Assembly: GCA_017454815.1 (NCBI GenBank)
Contig: JAFTCG010000067.1
Coordinates: forward strand, 1-41,985
DNA: 41,985 bases
Direction: 5' to 3'
Origin: Clostridia bacterium
Lineage (GTDB): Bacteria > Bacillota > Clostridia > Oscillospirales > Acutalibacteraceae
In this document: positions 23,994-31,088 of the stretch, piece after piece
Position numbering within the stretch: position 1 is the stretch's first letter
Layout: the number at the start of each line of letters is the position of its first letter
Translations under genes and position numbers: made by a program
Notes under the pieces: generated by a model
What the model saw: only the letters and a program-made list of their open reading frames with translations
Databases searched by the model: none
Told to the model about the DNA's origin: nothing

Positions 23994-26033
23994 TTATATC
24001 ATTTCCCTGATCGCCCTGATTATCTCAGAGCTTTCAAGGTCGGTTTTCCTGTCGGTGTTGATGAGCTTGATGCCGTTATTTTTTCTTTCGATAAGCTGAA
24101 GCTCTTCAAGCACATCGAGAGCTATCATCACGGCGCAATATCTTTCGCCGTCGTCGCCGATCCGGTAGTCAAGCGATTCGCTCGACCATTTCCAGACGGG
24201 GTATTTTCTCAACGTCTTGTAGACCCTCGCCGTGATCTCCCTCGTCGGCAAAGCCTTGACAGCGCTAAGGGAGTCGACTTTTTCATTTCGCCTGATCTTC
24301 TCATACAGCAAAACCGATTCGATAACGCTGTTCTCTTTGAGCGCGGAGAACCTTATGTCCCTGGCGGTGACGGAGAGCCTCGTTGTGCCCATGTAGACGT
24401 TTTTGTCGATGCTGACCGCGACGTCGACGGTGTCCCCCGCCTTGAAGTCAAGCGCTTCGGGCGAAACGCCGAATTTCATGGCGCTGAGCGTCGCGCCGTT
24501 TCGCGAAAGAATCAGGCGGCTGTGCTTAGAATTGGAAACGCCTTCAACTTTTTCAAGATACATGTTGTAAAGCCCGAAAACAGGCTGTTTGTTGCCTGCG
24601 CCGAACGGTTCGAGAGCTTTCAGCGCGTCGAGCAGCTCGAGGTTGAGGTATTTCGGGTTGAGCTTGCAGTCTATCGTCAATTCCGGGAAAACGTCGCCGT
24701 TTCTGCGGGCGTAGTCGTTGATAGCATCGGTAAACTTTTCGATCATATCCGCTTCCAGCGAAAGTCCCGCCGCAAGGGTGTGGCCGCCGTATTGAGTCAG
24801 GTGTTGCTCGCAGCTTTTCAACGCGTCATAGAGCGAAAAACCGGGGATGCTCCTGCCGGAGCCTTTTGCAGTTCCATCGGGCTGGATCGATACGATGATG
24901 CACGGCTTTGAATATCTCTCGACCATTCTCGCCGCAACTATCCCGATAACTCCCGTGTGCCAGTTTTCGCCTTCGACGACGAGGACGCGGCTGTATTTCA
25001 GGCGTTCGGAGCTTTCAACAAGTTCGATAGCCTGCTTTAATATCTCCGTTTCGGTCGCCTGCCTTGAAAGGTTTGCGCCGTTTATGCTCTGAGCAAGTCG
25101 CTCCGCCTCGAGCGGATCGTCGCAAAGGAGCAGTTCAAGCGATTCCAGCGCGCTTCCCATCCGCCCTGCGGCGTTGATGCGCGGGCAAATTGAGAACGCA
25201 ACGGAAGTCGAAGTCATTTCTTTTTCGGAAAAACCTGCTACGGCTTTAAGAGCCTCGATACCGACTCTCGGGCTTTCGTTGATTTTGGCAACGCCGCTTT
25301 TGACAAACTGCCTGTTTTCGCTCCTGAGGTTTACGACGTCGCCGATTGTGCCGATGGCAACAAGGTCGCTATATTCGTCGAGCAGGCTGTTTTCGTCGTC
25401 CTCCTCGAGCGCTTCGATCAGTTTATAAACAACTCCGACGCCCGCCCATTCGCGAAAACCGTCGCAAATGTAGTCGAGCCTGAACGGGTCGACAACCGCG
25501 CAGGCTTCGGGTAGATCCTCACCCGCCCTGTGGTGGTCGGTCACAACAAGCTCCATGCCGAGCTGTTTTATCCTCTGCGCTTCTTCAAATGCGCTGATGC
25601 CGTTGTCGACGGTGACAATCAGCTTTACGCCCTGCTCGCTGATGGATTCTATCGCCGCGCAGTTCATGCCGTAGCCCTCGCCGTTGCGGTCGGGGATGTA
25701 ATAAACCACGTCCGCGCCGCAGTTTTTGAGGTAAATATAAAGCAGAGCGGTGGAGGTCACGCCGTCGGCGTCATAGTCTCCGAAAACAGCGATCTTCTCG
25801 TTTTCCGAGAGCGCTTTCCTGATCCTGAAAACTGCTTTTTCCATGTCGGGGAGCTCGTAGGGGTCGCTGAGATAGACAGGCTCCTCGCTGAAGAAATCGT
25901 CGAGGTCGCCCTCGTCGGTGATCCCCTTCGACACGGCGATGAGCGCAGCGAATGGCGACACGCCGTACTGCTGCGAAATTTCGGCGCAAAGGTCCTTGTC
26001 GAATTCGGAAACGACCCATTTTTTACGTCCCAT
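23994..26033 (-). CDS. recJ: Single-stranded-DNA exonuclease RecJ
   Basis: 5'-3' single-strand exonuclease of the DHH family, used in recombination and repair. The 679-residue protein (ATG at 26033, AGGAG site 7 nt upstream) shows DYDADG (86-91), VDNG (142-145), TDHH (165-168) and a C-terminal DHHA1 domain with GSGRSIPGFSLYDAL and GGHTLAAG. An OB-like region and a further C-terminal extension follow, as in Firmicutes RecJ. First gene of the long minus-strand block, with its own promoter. Confidence 0.94.
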   Translation of the reverse strand: MGRKKWVVSEFDKDLCAEISQQYGVSPFAALIAVSKGITDEGDLDDFFSEEPVYLSDPYELPDMEKAVFRIRKALSENEKIAVFGDYDADGVTSTALLYIYLKNCGADVVYYIPDRNGEGYGMNCAAIESISEQGVKLIVTVDNGISAFEEAQRIKQLGMELVVTDHHRAGEDLPEACAVVDPFRLDYICDGFREWAGVGVVYKLIEALEEDDENSLLDEYSDLVAIGTIGDVVNLRSENRQFVKSGVAKINESPRVGIEALKAVAGFSEKEMTSTSVAFSICPRINAAGRMGSALESLELLLCDDPLEAERLAQSINGANLSRQATETEILKQAIELVESSERLKYSRVLVVEGENWHTGVIGIVAARMVERYSKPCIIVSIQPDGTAKGSGRSIPGFSLYDALKSCEQHLTQYGGHTLAAGLSLEADMIEKFTDAINDYARRNGDVFPELTIDCKLNPKYLNLELLDALKALEPFGAGNKQPVFGLYNMYLEKVEGVSNSKHSRLILSRNGATLSAMKFGVSPEALDFKAGDTVDVAVSIDKNVYMGTTRLSVTARDIRFSALKENSVIESVLLYEKIRRNEKVDSLSAVKALPTREITARVYKTLRKYPVWKWSSESLDYRIGDDGERYCAVMIALDVLEELQLIERKNNGIKLINTDRKTDLESSEIIRAIREMI

Positions 26034-26073
26034 GACTGCACTCCTCTCCACAATATATTGTTGATAATAACAT

Positions 26074-26102
26074 ATAATAACACATATTTATTGATTTTTC
26101 AA
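26074..26102 (-). promoter_or_regulatory. Sigma-A promoter of the recJ-rel operon
   Basis: Minus-strand TTGAAA (26102-26097), 17-nt spacer, TATTAT (26079-26074), 40 nt before the recJ start. No other clear promoter was seen down to hup, so it may drive recJ through mazG. Confidence 0.68.
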
Positions 26103-26149
26103 TAGTTGAGACAGGATTTATGCGCCGGAATTCGCGGGATTTATATTTC

Positions 26150-26178
26150 TTGACAGCGAAATATAATTATGATAAACT
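26150..26178 (+). promoter_or_regulatory. Sigma-A promoter of the epimerase gene
   Basis: TTGACA (26150-26155), 17-nt spacer, TAAACT (26173-26178), 21 nt before the ATG. Divergent from the recJ promoter, with about 48 bp between the two -35 boxes. Confidence 0.72.
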
Positions 26179-26199
26179 TTTTTAAAGAAGGTGATAAAA

Positions 26200-27048
26200 A
26201 TGATAATTGAAATTTCAAACGAATGCCTCGCCGCCGAAATCAATTCCTACGGTGCGGAGCTTCACAGTCTTGTGAAAAAAGACATCGGTCGCGAATACAT
26301 CTGGTACGGGAAAGAGGAGATCTGGAGCGGCAGATCTCCCCTGCTTTTCCCGATCATCGGCAGAGTTCTCGACGACGAATACACCCTCGACGGCAAAATT
26401 TATACGCTCAAAAAGCACGGTTTTGCCCGGAGGAACGAATTTTCAGCCGAGAAGCTGAGCGAAAGCAAAGCCGAATTCACTTTCAGGGAAACGCACGAAA
26501 CTCTTGAAAACTATCCTTACCGTTTCGAGATGAAGGTGACTTTTGAGCTTGTCGGGAATACCGTCTCGGTCACGCACACGGTGAAGAACACTAACGAAAG
26601 GGAGATGTACTTTTCCTTCGGCGCACACCCCGCTTTCAACGCAGAAAAGGACGTGAAGATCGTCTTTGACGAAGCGGAAACGCTTGCCACGATCAAGGTA
26701 GACGAGGAGGGTCTTCGGACAGGGAAGGAAGAGATCTGCCTTGAAAACACGCGCGAGCTTCCCATCGACGAAAAGACGTTTCTGGAAGACGCATTGATTT
26801 TTGAAAACGTGAAATCAAACGGCGGATGCCTTTATGAGGGCGGAAAGAAGCTCCTGCATTTTGAATGGGGCAACGCGCCGTTCCTCGGATTCTGGGCAAA
26901 GCCCGGCGCTCCGTACGTCTGCATCGAGCCGTGGTTCGGAGTCAACGATTCGCACGAGAAAAAGGACGATTTTTCAAAGAAAGACGGCATACAAAAGCTG
27001 CTGCCCGGCGACATGTTCTCATACAGATGGTCGGCGGAAATATTCTGA
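26200..27048 (+). CDS. Aldose 1-epimerase family protein
   Basis: A 282-residue all-beta galactose-mutarotase-like protein. It shows the early PLLFPIIGRVLDDEY segment, a KKHGFARRNEF motif with the likely catalytic His, FSFGAHPAFN with a second His, and a late PWFGVNDS. These fit the LacX/YeaD-like branch that interconverts sugar anomers, possibly phosphosugars. The ATG at 26200 has AAGGTGA 5 nt upstream; a GTG three codons earlier is in frame. Monocistronic: own promoter, own terminator. Substrate unknown. Confidence 0.87.
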   Translation: MIIEISNECLAAEINSYGAELHSLVKKDIGREYIWYGKEEIWSGRSPLLFPIIGRVLDDEYTLDGKIYTLKKHGFARRNEFSAEKLSESKAEFTFRETHETLENYPYRFEMKVTFELVGNTVSVTHTVKNTNEREMYFSFGAHPAFNAEKDVKIVFDEAETLATIKVDEEGLRTGKEEICLENTRELPIDEKTFLEDALIFENVKSNGGCLYEGGKKLLHFEWGNAPFLGFWAKPGAPYVCIEPWFGVNDSHEKKDDFSKKDGIQKLLPGDMFSYRWSAEIF

Positions 27049-27061
27049 TAAAACCAAAAGT

Positions 27062-27096
27062 AAGGCTTGGAAGTTCAATGCTTCCAAGCCTTTTTT
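27062..27096 (+). terminator. Terminator of the epimerase gene, probably bidirectional
   Basis: AAGGCTTGGAAG / CTTCCAAGCCTT, a perfect 12-bp stem with a 7-nt loop, followed by a T6 run overlapping the stem end. On the minus strand the tail ACTTTTGGTTTT is weaker but could also stop the convergent LRR transcript. Confidence 0.93.
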
Positions 27097-27144
27097 GTTG
27101 TCGTTTAACGACGAATTATTCATTTTTTGCAAACAACCGGCTTG

Positions 27145-29985
27145 TCAGTACCATACCCCGCCTCCCAATAATATCTTGATTATCAACTGGATGAGGGTGA
27201 ATCTGGCTTTGACCGTTGAGGTGCAGGTAAACGTGTTGCCGTAGGAGTCGGTTACCGTGCAGGTGATCACCGCCGAGCCGGGATTGAAGCCGAAAACTCT
27301 GTTGCTCGTCACCTTTCCGGTGTTGTCAACGGAGATGAAACGCGGATTTGAGGAACTGAAGGATATGGCGTACTCTGCTCCAACGTCGGCATCGAGTAAC
27401 ACGCTGATATATGCCGACGATCTGTACTTGATCGTCATGTCGGGGATGGAAACGGATCTGACGGTTTTGATGAATTCAAACGGAATTCCGTTTTCGATTG
27501 CATACTGATGGGCAAAGCTGCCTTTGTTGCAAAGAATGCACATATTATTGCAATCTTCAAATGCAAAATTGCCAATGCTCGTAACGCTGTCGGGAATCGT
27601 TACGCTTGTTAAACTCTCGCACCGAGAAAATGCAGAATAGCCAATGCTCGTTACGCCGCTGCCGATCGTTACGCTTGTTAATCTTGTGCAATCTTCAAAT
27701 GCCAAATCACCAATGCTCGTTACGCTGTCGGGGATTTCTATGCTTGTCAAGCTTGTACAATTATAAAATGCATCATAACCAATGCTTGTAACACCTTCGG
27801 GAATCTCAATGCTTACTAAGCTTATACAACTGTAAAATACACCATTGCCAATACCCGTTACACTGTCAGGGATCGTGAATGACGTTCTTGTGTTTCCTAC
27901 GGGATACTGAATAAGCTCTGTTTTGCCTTTGTTATACAAAACGCCAAATTCATCTGAGCAATAGTTTTCGTTGTTCTTATCAGCTTTTATGTTTGTTAAA
28001 CCTGTGCAACGGTAAAATGCATAATTGCCAATGCTCGTTACGTTGTCGGAAATTTCAATGCTTGCTAGGCTTGAACATTGGTAAAATGCATATTTGCCAA
28101 TACTCGTCACGCCGTTGGGAATAACTATGCTTGTCAAGCTTGTGCAATCTTCAAATGCCCAATCACCAATGCTCGTTACGCTGTCGGGAATTTCGACACT
28201 TGTTAAGCTTGTGCAATAGGCAAACATCCCATTTCCAATGCTCGTTACGGTATCTGGAAATTCGATGCTTGTTAAGCTTTTGCAATAGGCAAACGTCCCA
28301 TTTCCAATGCTCGTTACGGTATCGGGGATCTCGATGCTTGTCAAACTACTGCAACGCTTAAATGCACCCCCACCAATGCTCGTTACGCTGTTGCCGATTG
28401 TTACACTTCTTAACCCGGAGCAATTATAAAATGCATCCCAACCAATATTTACTACGCTGTCGGGAATCTCGACGCTTGTTAATTTGCCGCAATGTTCAAA
28501 TGCACTATAGCCAATGCTCGTTACGGTATCGGGGATTTCAACACTTGTAAAACTGCCACTATAAAATGCCATATCTCCGATGCTCGTTACACCGGATTCA
28601 ATTACGATTGACTTGACCGAATAGCCTCCAACAATTGTGCCGTTGGGGTTTAGCCAACAAGAATCTCCGGTCTCATCATCCCATCCGGGTTCATATTCTT
28701 CGTAAAAATCCCACATATCACCTTCGCCGCTAATAGTGAGAGTTCCCGTTTCATCATCAAACGTCCAATAGACGTTATCTCCGCACTGACCTGAAGGTGC
28801 TTTGTTTGCAAAATGCACGATCACTTTGTTCATGTCAAGTCCGAAGTACTCTGTTCCTCCGAGATTATTCCATCTTATCTCTTTTCCCGGAAAGAATACG
28901 TCTGTTATTTCGCCGCAACCATAAAAAGCTCCATAATAGAGTGATTTGATACTTAAAGGTATGTTCACTATTTTGAGGCTTTCACACAATGCAAAAGCGT
29001 TTTCTCCTATCGTCTCAACGCCTTCTGAAATAGTCAGTGTTTCAATGTTTCTGTTCTTTTCAAACGCCTGATAACCTATTGTTTCTACGCTTGATGGAAT
29101 CACAAGATCTCCGGTGATGTCACAATCATAAAATGCACGATATGCTATATAGGTAACACTATCAGGTATGATAACGCTTGTTAGGCTTGTGCAGCCGTAA
29201 AATGCAGAACCATTAATACTCGTTACGCTGTTAGGAATAACGATGCTTGTTAAGTTTGTGCAACTCCGAAATGCATCAAAGCCAATCTCCGTTACACCAG
29301 ACTCGATCGTCACTGATTTGATCGATTCTTCATTGATGAAACAATCGCTCCACATAGCCCCCTCACCACTGATAGTCAGAGCGCCGGTTTCTTTATCAAA
29401 CGTCCAATAGACGTTGTCGCCGCACTGGCCTGTTGCTGCAAGCTCCGGTTCTTTAACGTATATCTTTGCGAAAAGGTTTACTATATTCGTATTTTTTATC
29501 ACATTATATAATGTTTCTACGGCATCCTGACCGTATGTGGTTGTCACATTGTCAATTGTCGCACCTAAAAGCTCATCAAGAAATGAAGTGGAAATTTCTC
29601 TTCCTTCCAAATCATAATTCTGCTCAAAACGTTGGGTAAAATAATCAACGTCCAGTTTGATGCCTGTTTCTTCGTCAACTATAGCAACATAGCCTTCAAT
29701 GATGTCTCCCAAAGTCATCGTTTCGGAGTCCCAAAAGTCGCCTAAAAAGTTATTTAACCTACTGTATACTAAGTCAATAGCGTCTGCGGAAAGATCGTCA
29801 AATACAGAAGCATCAACCGCTGAATTTTCTTCGCCCGTACCCGCATCCTCTCCAAGAATTACAACTGCTTCTTCGTCATTGAACCCAACGGCAGTTGTGT
29901 CGTCTGTCATTGCGCCGGAAACGACGCTTACAGACATAATAATGGAGATCGCACAAATCATACTTAGTAATCTTTTGAATTTCAT
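27145..29985 (-). CDS. BspA-like leucine-rich-repeat surface protein 2
   Basis: Complete 946-residue secreted protein. A signal peptide (about 1-25) is followed by an acidic N-terminal region of about 155 residues with no family I recognise. Then come two GQCGDNVYWTFD modules (about 187 and 399), each followed by LRR_5-type repeats of 23 residues (about 220-370 and 455-845). The end is an Ig-like (BIG2-type) domain (about 860-930: ISFSSSNPRFISVDNTGKVT) and a hydrophobic aromatic tail, LIQLIIKILLGGGVWY. The ATG has a GAGG site 7 nt upstream. Repeats are nearly identical at DNA level in 69-bp steps. A stretch of about 110 residues (SSVETIGYQAFEKNRN onward) closely matches LRR protein 1. Cell-surface binding is the family role; the ligand is unknown. 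Confidence 0.93.
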   Translation of the reverse strand: MKFKRLLSMICAISIIMSVSVVSGAMTDDTTAVGFNDEEAVVILGEDAGTGEENSAVDASVFDDLSADAIDLVYSRLNNFLGDFWDSETMTLGDIIEGYVAIVDEETGIKLDVDYFTQRFEQNYDLEGREISTSFLDELLGATIDNVTTTYGQDAVETLYNVIKNTNIVNLFAKIYVKEPELAATGQCGDNVYWTFDKETGALTISGEGAMWSDCFINEESIKSVTIESGVTEIGFDAFRSCTNLTSIVIPNSVTSINGSAFYGCTSLTSVIIPDSVTYIAYRAFYDCDITGDLVIPSSVETIGYQAFEKNRNIETLTISEGVETIGENAFALCESLKIVNIPLSIKSLYYGAFYGCGEITDVFFPGKEIRWNNLGGTEYFGLDMNKVIVHFANKAPSGQCGDNVYWTFDDETGTLTISGEGDMWDFYEEYEPGWDDETGDSCWLNPNGTIVGGYSVKSIVIESGVTSIGDMAFYSGSFTSVEIPDTVTSIGYSAFEHCGKLTSVEIPDSVVNIGWDAFYNCSGLRSVTIGNSVTSIGGGAFKRCSSLTSIEIPDTVTSIGNGTFAYCKSLTSIEFPDTVTSIGNGMFAYCTSLTSVEIPDSVTSIGDWAFEDCTSLTSIVIPNGVTSIGKYAFYQCSSLASIEISDNVTSIGNYAFYRCTGLTNIKADKNNENYCSDEFGVLYNKGKTELIQYPVGNTRTSFTIPDSVTGIGNGVFYSCISLVSIEIPEGVTSIGYDAFYNCTSLTSIEIPDSVTSIGDLAFEDCTRLTSVTIGSGVTSIGYSAFSRCESLTSVTIPDSVTSIGNFAFEDCNNMCILCNKGSFAHQYAIENGIPFEFIKTVRSVSIPDMTIKYRSSAYISVLLDADVGAEYAISFSSSNPRFISVDNTGKVTSNRVFGFNPGSAVITCTVTDSYGNTFTCTSTVKARFTLIQLIIKILLGGGVWY

Positions 29986-30208
29986 ATTCTTTCCTCTTTC
30001 TTGTAATATATTTTTGCACAGCTTCGTATTGTTTTATGAACATATATTATAAATCTTTTCTCAATCCCTTATGATAAAAATTCAGCATCTCCTTTCTTCA
30101 GATTCTTGCTCATTCCTGCATCGGAAAAGGGACGTTCCGCACAGGATGAAAAGTTCGTTTTTGATGATTCCTAAATGGTTTATTTTCTATTTACAATTCG
30201 CCGTATCA
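29986..30208 (-). other. Long 5' leader of LRR protein 2
   Basis: About 215 nt lie between the promoter at 30209-30238 and the ATG. It holds an imperfect hairpin at 30115-30145 (minus strand CCTGTGCGGAA ... TTCCGATGCAGG) and a second TATAAT at 30046-30051 that lacks a -35 partner. No riboswitch class or convincing coding sequence was recognised. Confidence 0.4.
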
Positions 30209-30238
30209 ATTATAGGTTTCTCTGAAACTATCTGTCAA
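30209..30238 (-). promoter_or_regulatory. Sigma-A promoter of LRR protein 2
   Basis: Minus-strand TTGACA (30238-30233), 18-nt spacer, TATAAT (30214-30209): both boxes consensus. It is the only full consensus promoter upstream of the LRR gene. Confidence 0.7.
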
Positions 30239-30314
30239 GCAGATTTGGCAGAAGACAGATTTTTGTGGGTAAAAAACGGGTGAATTCTCTTCGTGAGCGT
30301 GAAAAATAACGCAT

Positions 30315-30388
30315 TTGTATAACCAAGTGATTATATTATACTTCATTTTACACCAATAATGATAATATGTCAATAACTAAACGGTTAT
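30315..30388 (+). promoter_or_regulatory. Promoter and paired operator-like palindromes of the XRE gene
   Basis: TTGTAT (30315-30320), 16-nt spacer, TATACT (30337-30342) can serve as promoter. ATAACCAAGTGATTAT (30319-30334) lies in the spacer, and ATAACTAAACGGTTAT (30373-30388) lies 54 bp further on, just before the gene. Both are 16-bp dyads (ATAAC-6-GTTAT in the second, ATAA/TTAT in the first) and share the form ATAACYAARYGRTTAT. Their placement over the promoter and start suggests autorepression. Confidence 0.6.
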
Positions 30389-30401
30389 GGGAGTGATTGT
30401 T

Positions 30402-30620
30402 TTGCCATATTACAGACGCATACGGGATTTGCGAGAGGACAGCGACTACACACAGAAATTTGTTTCCGGCTATTTAGGCATGAAGCAGCCTCAATACAGC
30501 CGCTACGAAAACGGGTATCGTGACGTTCCGACAGACATTTTGATTGCGCTCGCAAAGCTTTACGGTACAACAACTGACTACATCCTCGGATTGAGCGATG
30601 ACAAAAATTCAAAAAGATAA
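30402..30620 (+). CDS. Small XRE-family helix-turn-helix regulator
   Basis: A 72-residue DNA-binding protein that is a single Cro/CI-type HTH: YYRRIRDLREDSDYTQK, the recognition helix region MKQPQYSRYENGYRDVP, and LIALAKLYGTTTDYILGLSD. I place the start at TTG 30402, because GGAG (30390-30393) is 8 nt upstream and homologues usually begin MPYY. An ATG at 30387 is in frame but has no ribosome site and lies in the second operator. No partner gene follows, so it is an orphan rather than half of a toxin-antitoxin pair. Targets unknown beyond likely itself. Confidence 0.85.
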   Translation: MPYYRRIRDLREDSDYTQKFVSGYLGMKQPQYSRYENGYRDVPTDILIALAKLYGTTTDYILGLSDDKNSKR

Positions 30621-30656
30621 AACCGTATGACCATCGAAAAGGTATCGTACGGTTTT
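30619..30656 (+). terminator. Terminator of the XRE gene
   Basis: AAAACCGTA / TACGGTTTT, a 9-bp outer stem with an ACC/GGT inner pairing, ending in TTTTATTCTTT. It overlaps the stop codon region of the XRE gene. Confidence 0.85.
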
Positions 30657-30782
30657 ATTCTTTAGTATTCTATATTATTTGGTTTTGATGTTTTTCGCTC
30701 AATGAGTTCGCCGGGGGCTGTCAGATTCAGGTGAAAACGGAGAATCAAAACGTTTATTTGATCACCACTTGGAAATAAGATA

Positions 30783-30824
30783 GTGAAAAAGTGAGATGAC
30801 CTTTTTCCGCGATCATCTCACTTT
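30783..30824 (-). terminator. Distal cysS terminator (repeat unit 1)
   Basis: AAAGTGAGATGA / TCATCTCACTTT, a perfect 12-bp stem with a 13-nt loop, followed on the minus strand by two more T and then CACTATC. Same hairpin as in unit 2, 210 bp further from cysS. Confidence 0.65.
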
Positions 30825-30992
30825 GTCTATGCTATTTGGTTTTGATGCTTTTCGCTGAATGAGTTCGCGGGGGGGGCTGTCAGATTCAGATGAAAACGGC
30901 GTTTTCTTCTTCTGAAGGCTATACAGAGGTATGCCGAGGGAGAAAAAACGACGAATCAAAACGTTTATTTGCTCATCCATTGGAGATCGGAT

Positions 30993-31034
30993 AGCAAAAA
31001 GTGAGATGACCGTTTTCCGCGATCATCTCACTTT
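30993..31034 (-). terminator. Proximal cysS terminator (repeat unit 2)
   Basis: The same perfect 12-bp stem (arms 30998-31009 and 31023-31034) followed on the minus strand by a T5 run and GC. It lies about 55 nt after the cysS stop, the natural end of the cysE-cysS transcript. Confidence 0.75.
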
Positions 31035-31088
31035 GTCTATGCTATTTGGTTTTGATGTTTTTCGCTGAATATGACAGTCCCAAAGTTA

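Larger units (their letters stand above)
30669..31070. repeat. Direct tandem repeat, two full units and one partial
   Basis: Unit 1 (30669-30825, 157 bp), unit 2 (30826-31035, 210 bp) and a partial unit 3 (31036-31070) begin with CTATnnTATTTGGTTTTGATG. They share TTTTTCGCT-AATGAGTTCG, GCTGTCAGATTCAG, AATCAAAACGTTTATTTG and a 12-bp hairpin near the end. Unit 2 differs mainly by an extra 53 bp or so after TGAAAACGG. Unit 2 also has a run of eight G where unit 1 has five. It lies between the XRE terminator and the cysS stop. No ORF, no terminal inverted repeats and no spacer/repeat regularity were seen. Confidence 0.85.

Noticed and set aside
26152..26167. TATAAT at 26162-26167 as the -10 box of the epimerase promoter
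   Set aside because: Only 6 nt from the TTGACA box; TAAACT at the correct 17-nt spacing is preferred.
30046..30051. TATAAT as a second promoter for LRR protein 2
   Set aside because: No -35 box at 16-18 nt; TTGAGA is only 7 nt away.
30402..30620. XRE protein as antitoxin of a toxin-antitoxin pair
   Set aside because: No adjacent small toxin-like gene; a terminator follows directly and repeats without coding capacity come next.
30669..31070. Insertion-sequence remnant or CRISPR-like array
   Set aside because: No terminal inverted repeats, target duplication, transposase fragment or short constant repeats; only a direct tandem duplication is visible.
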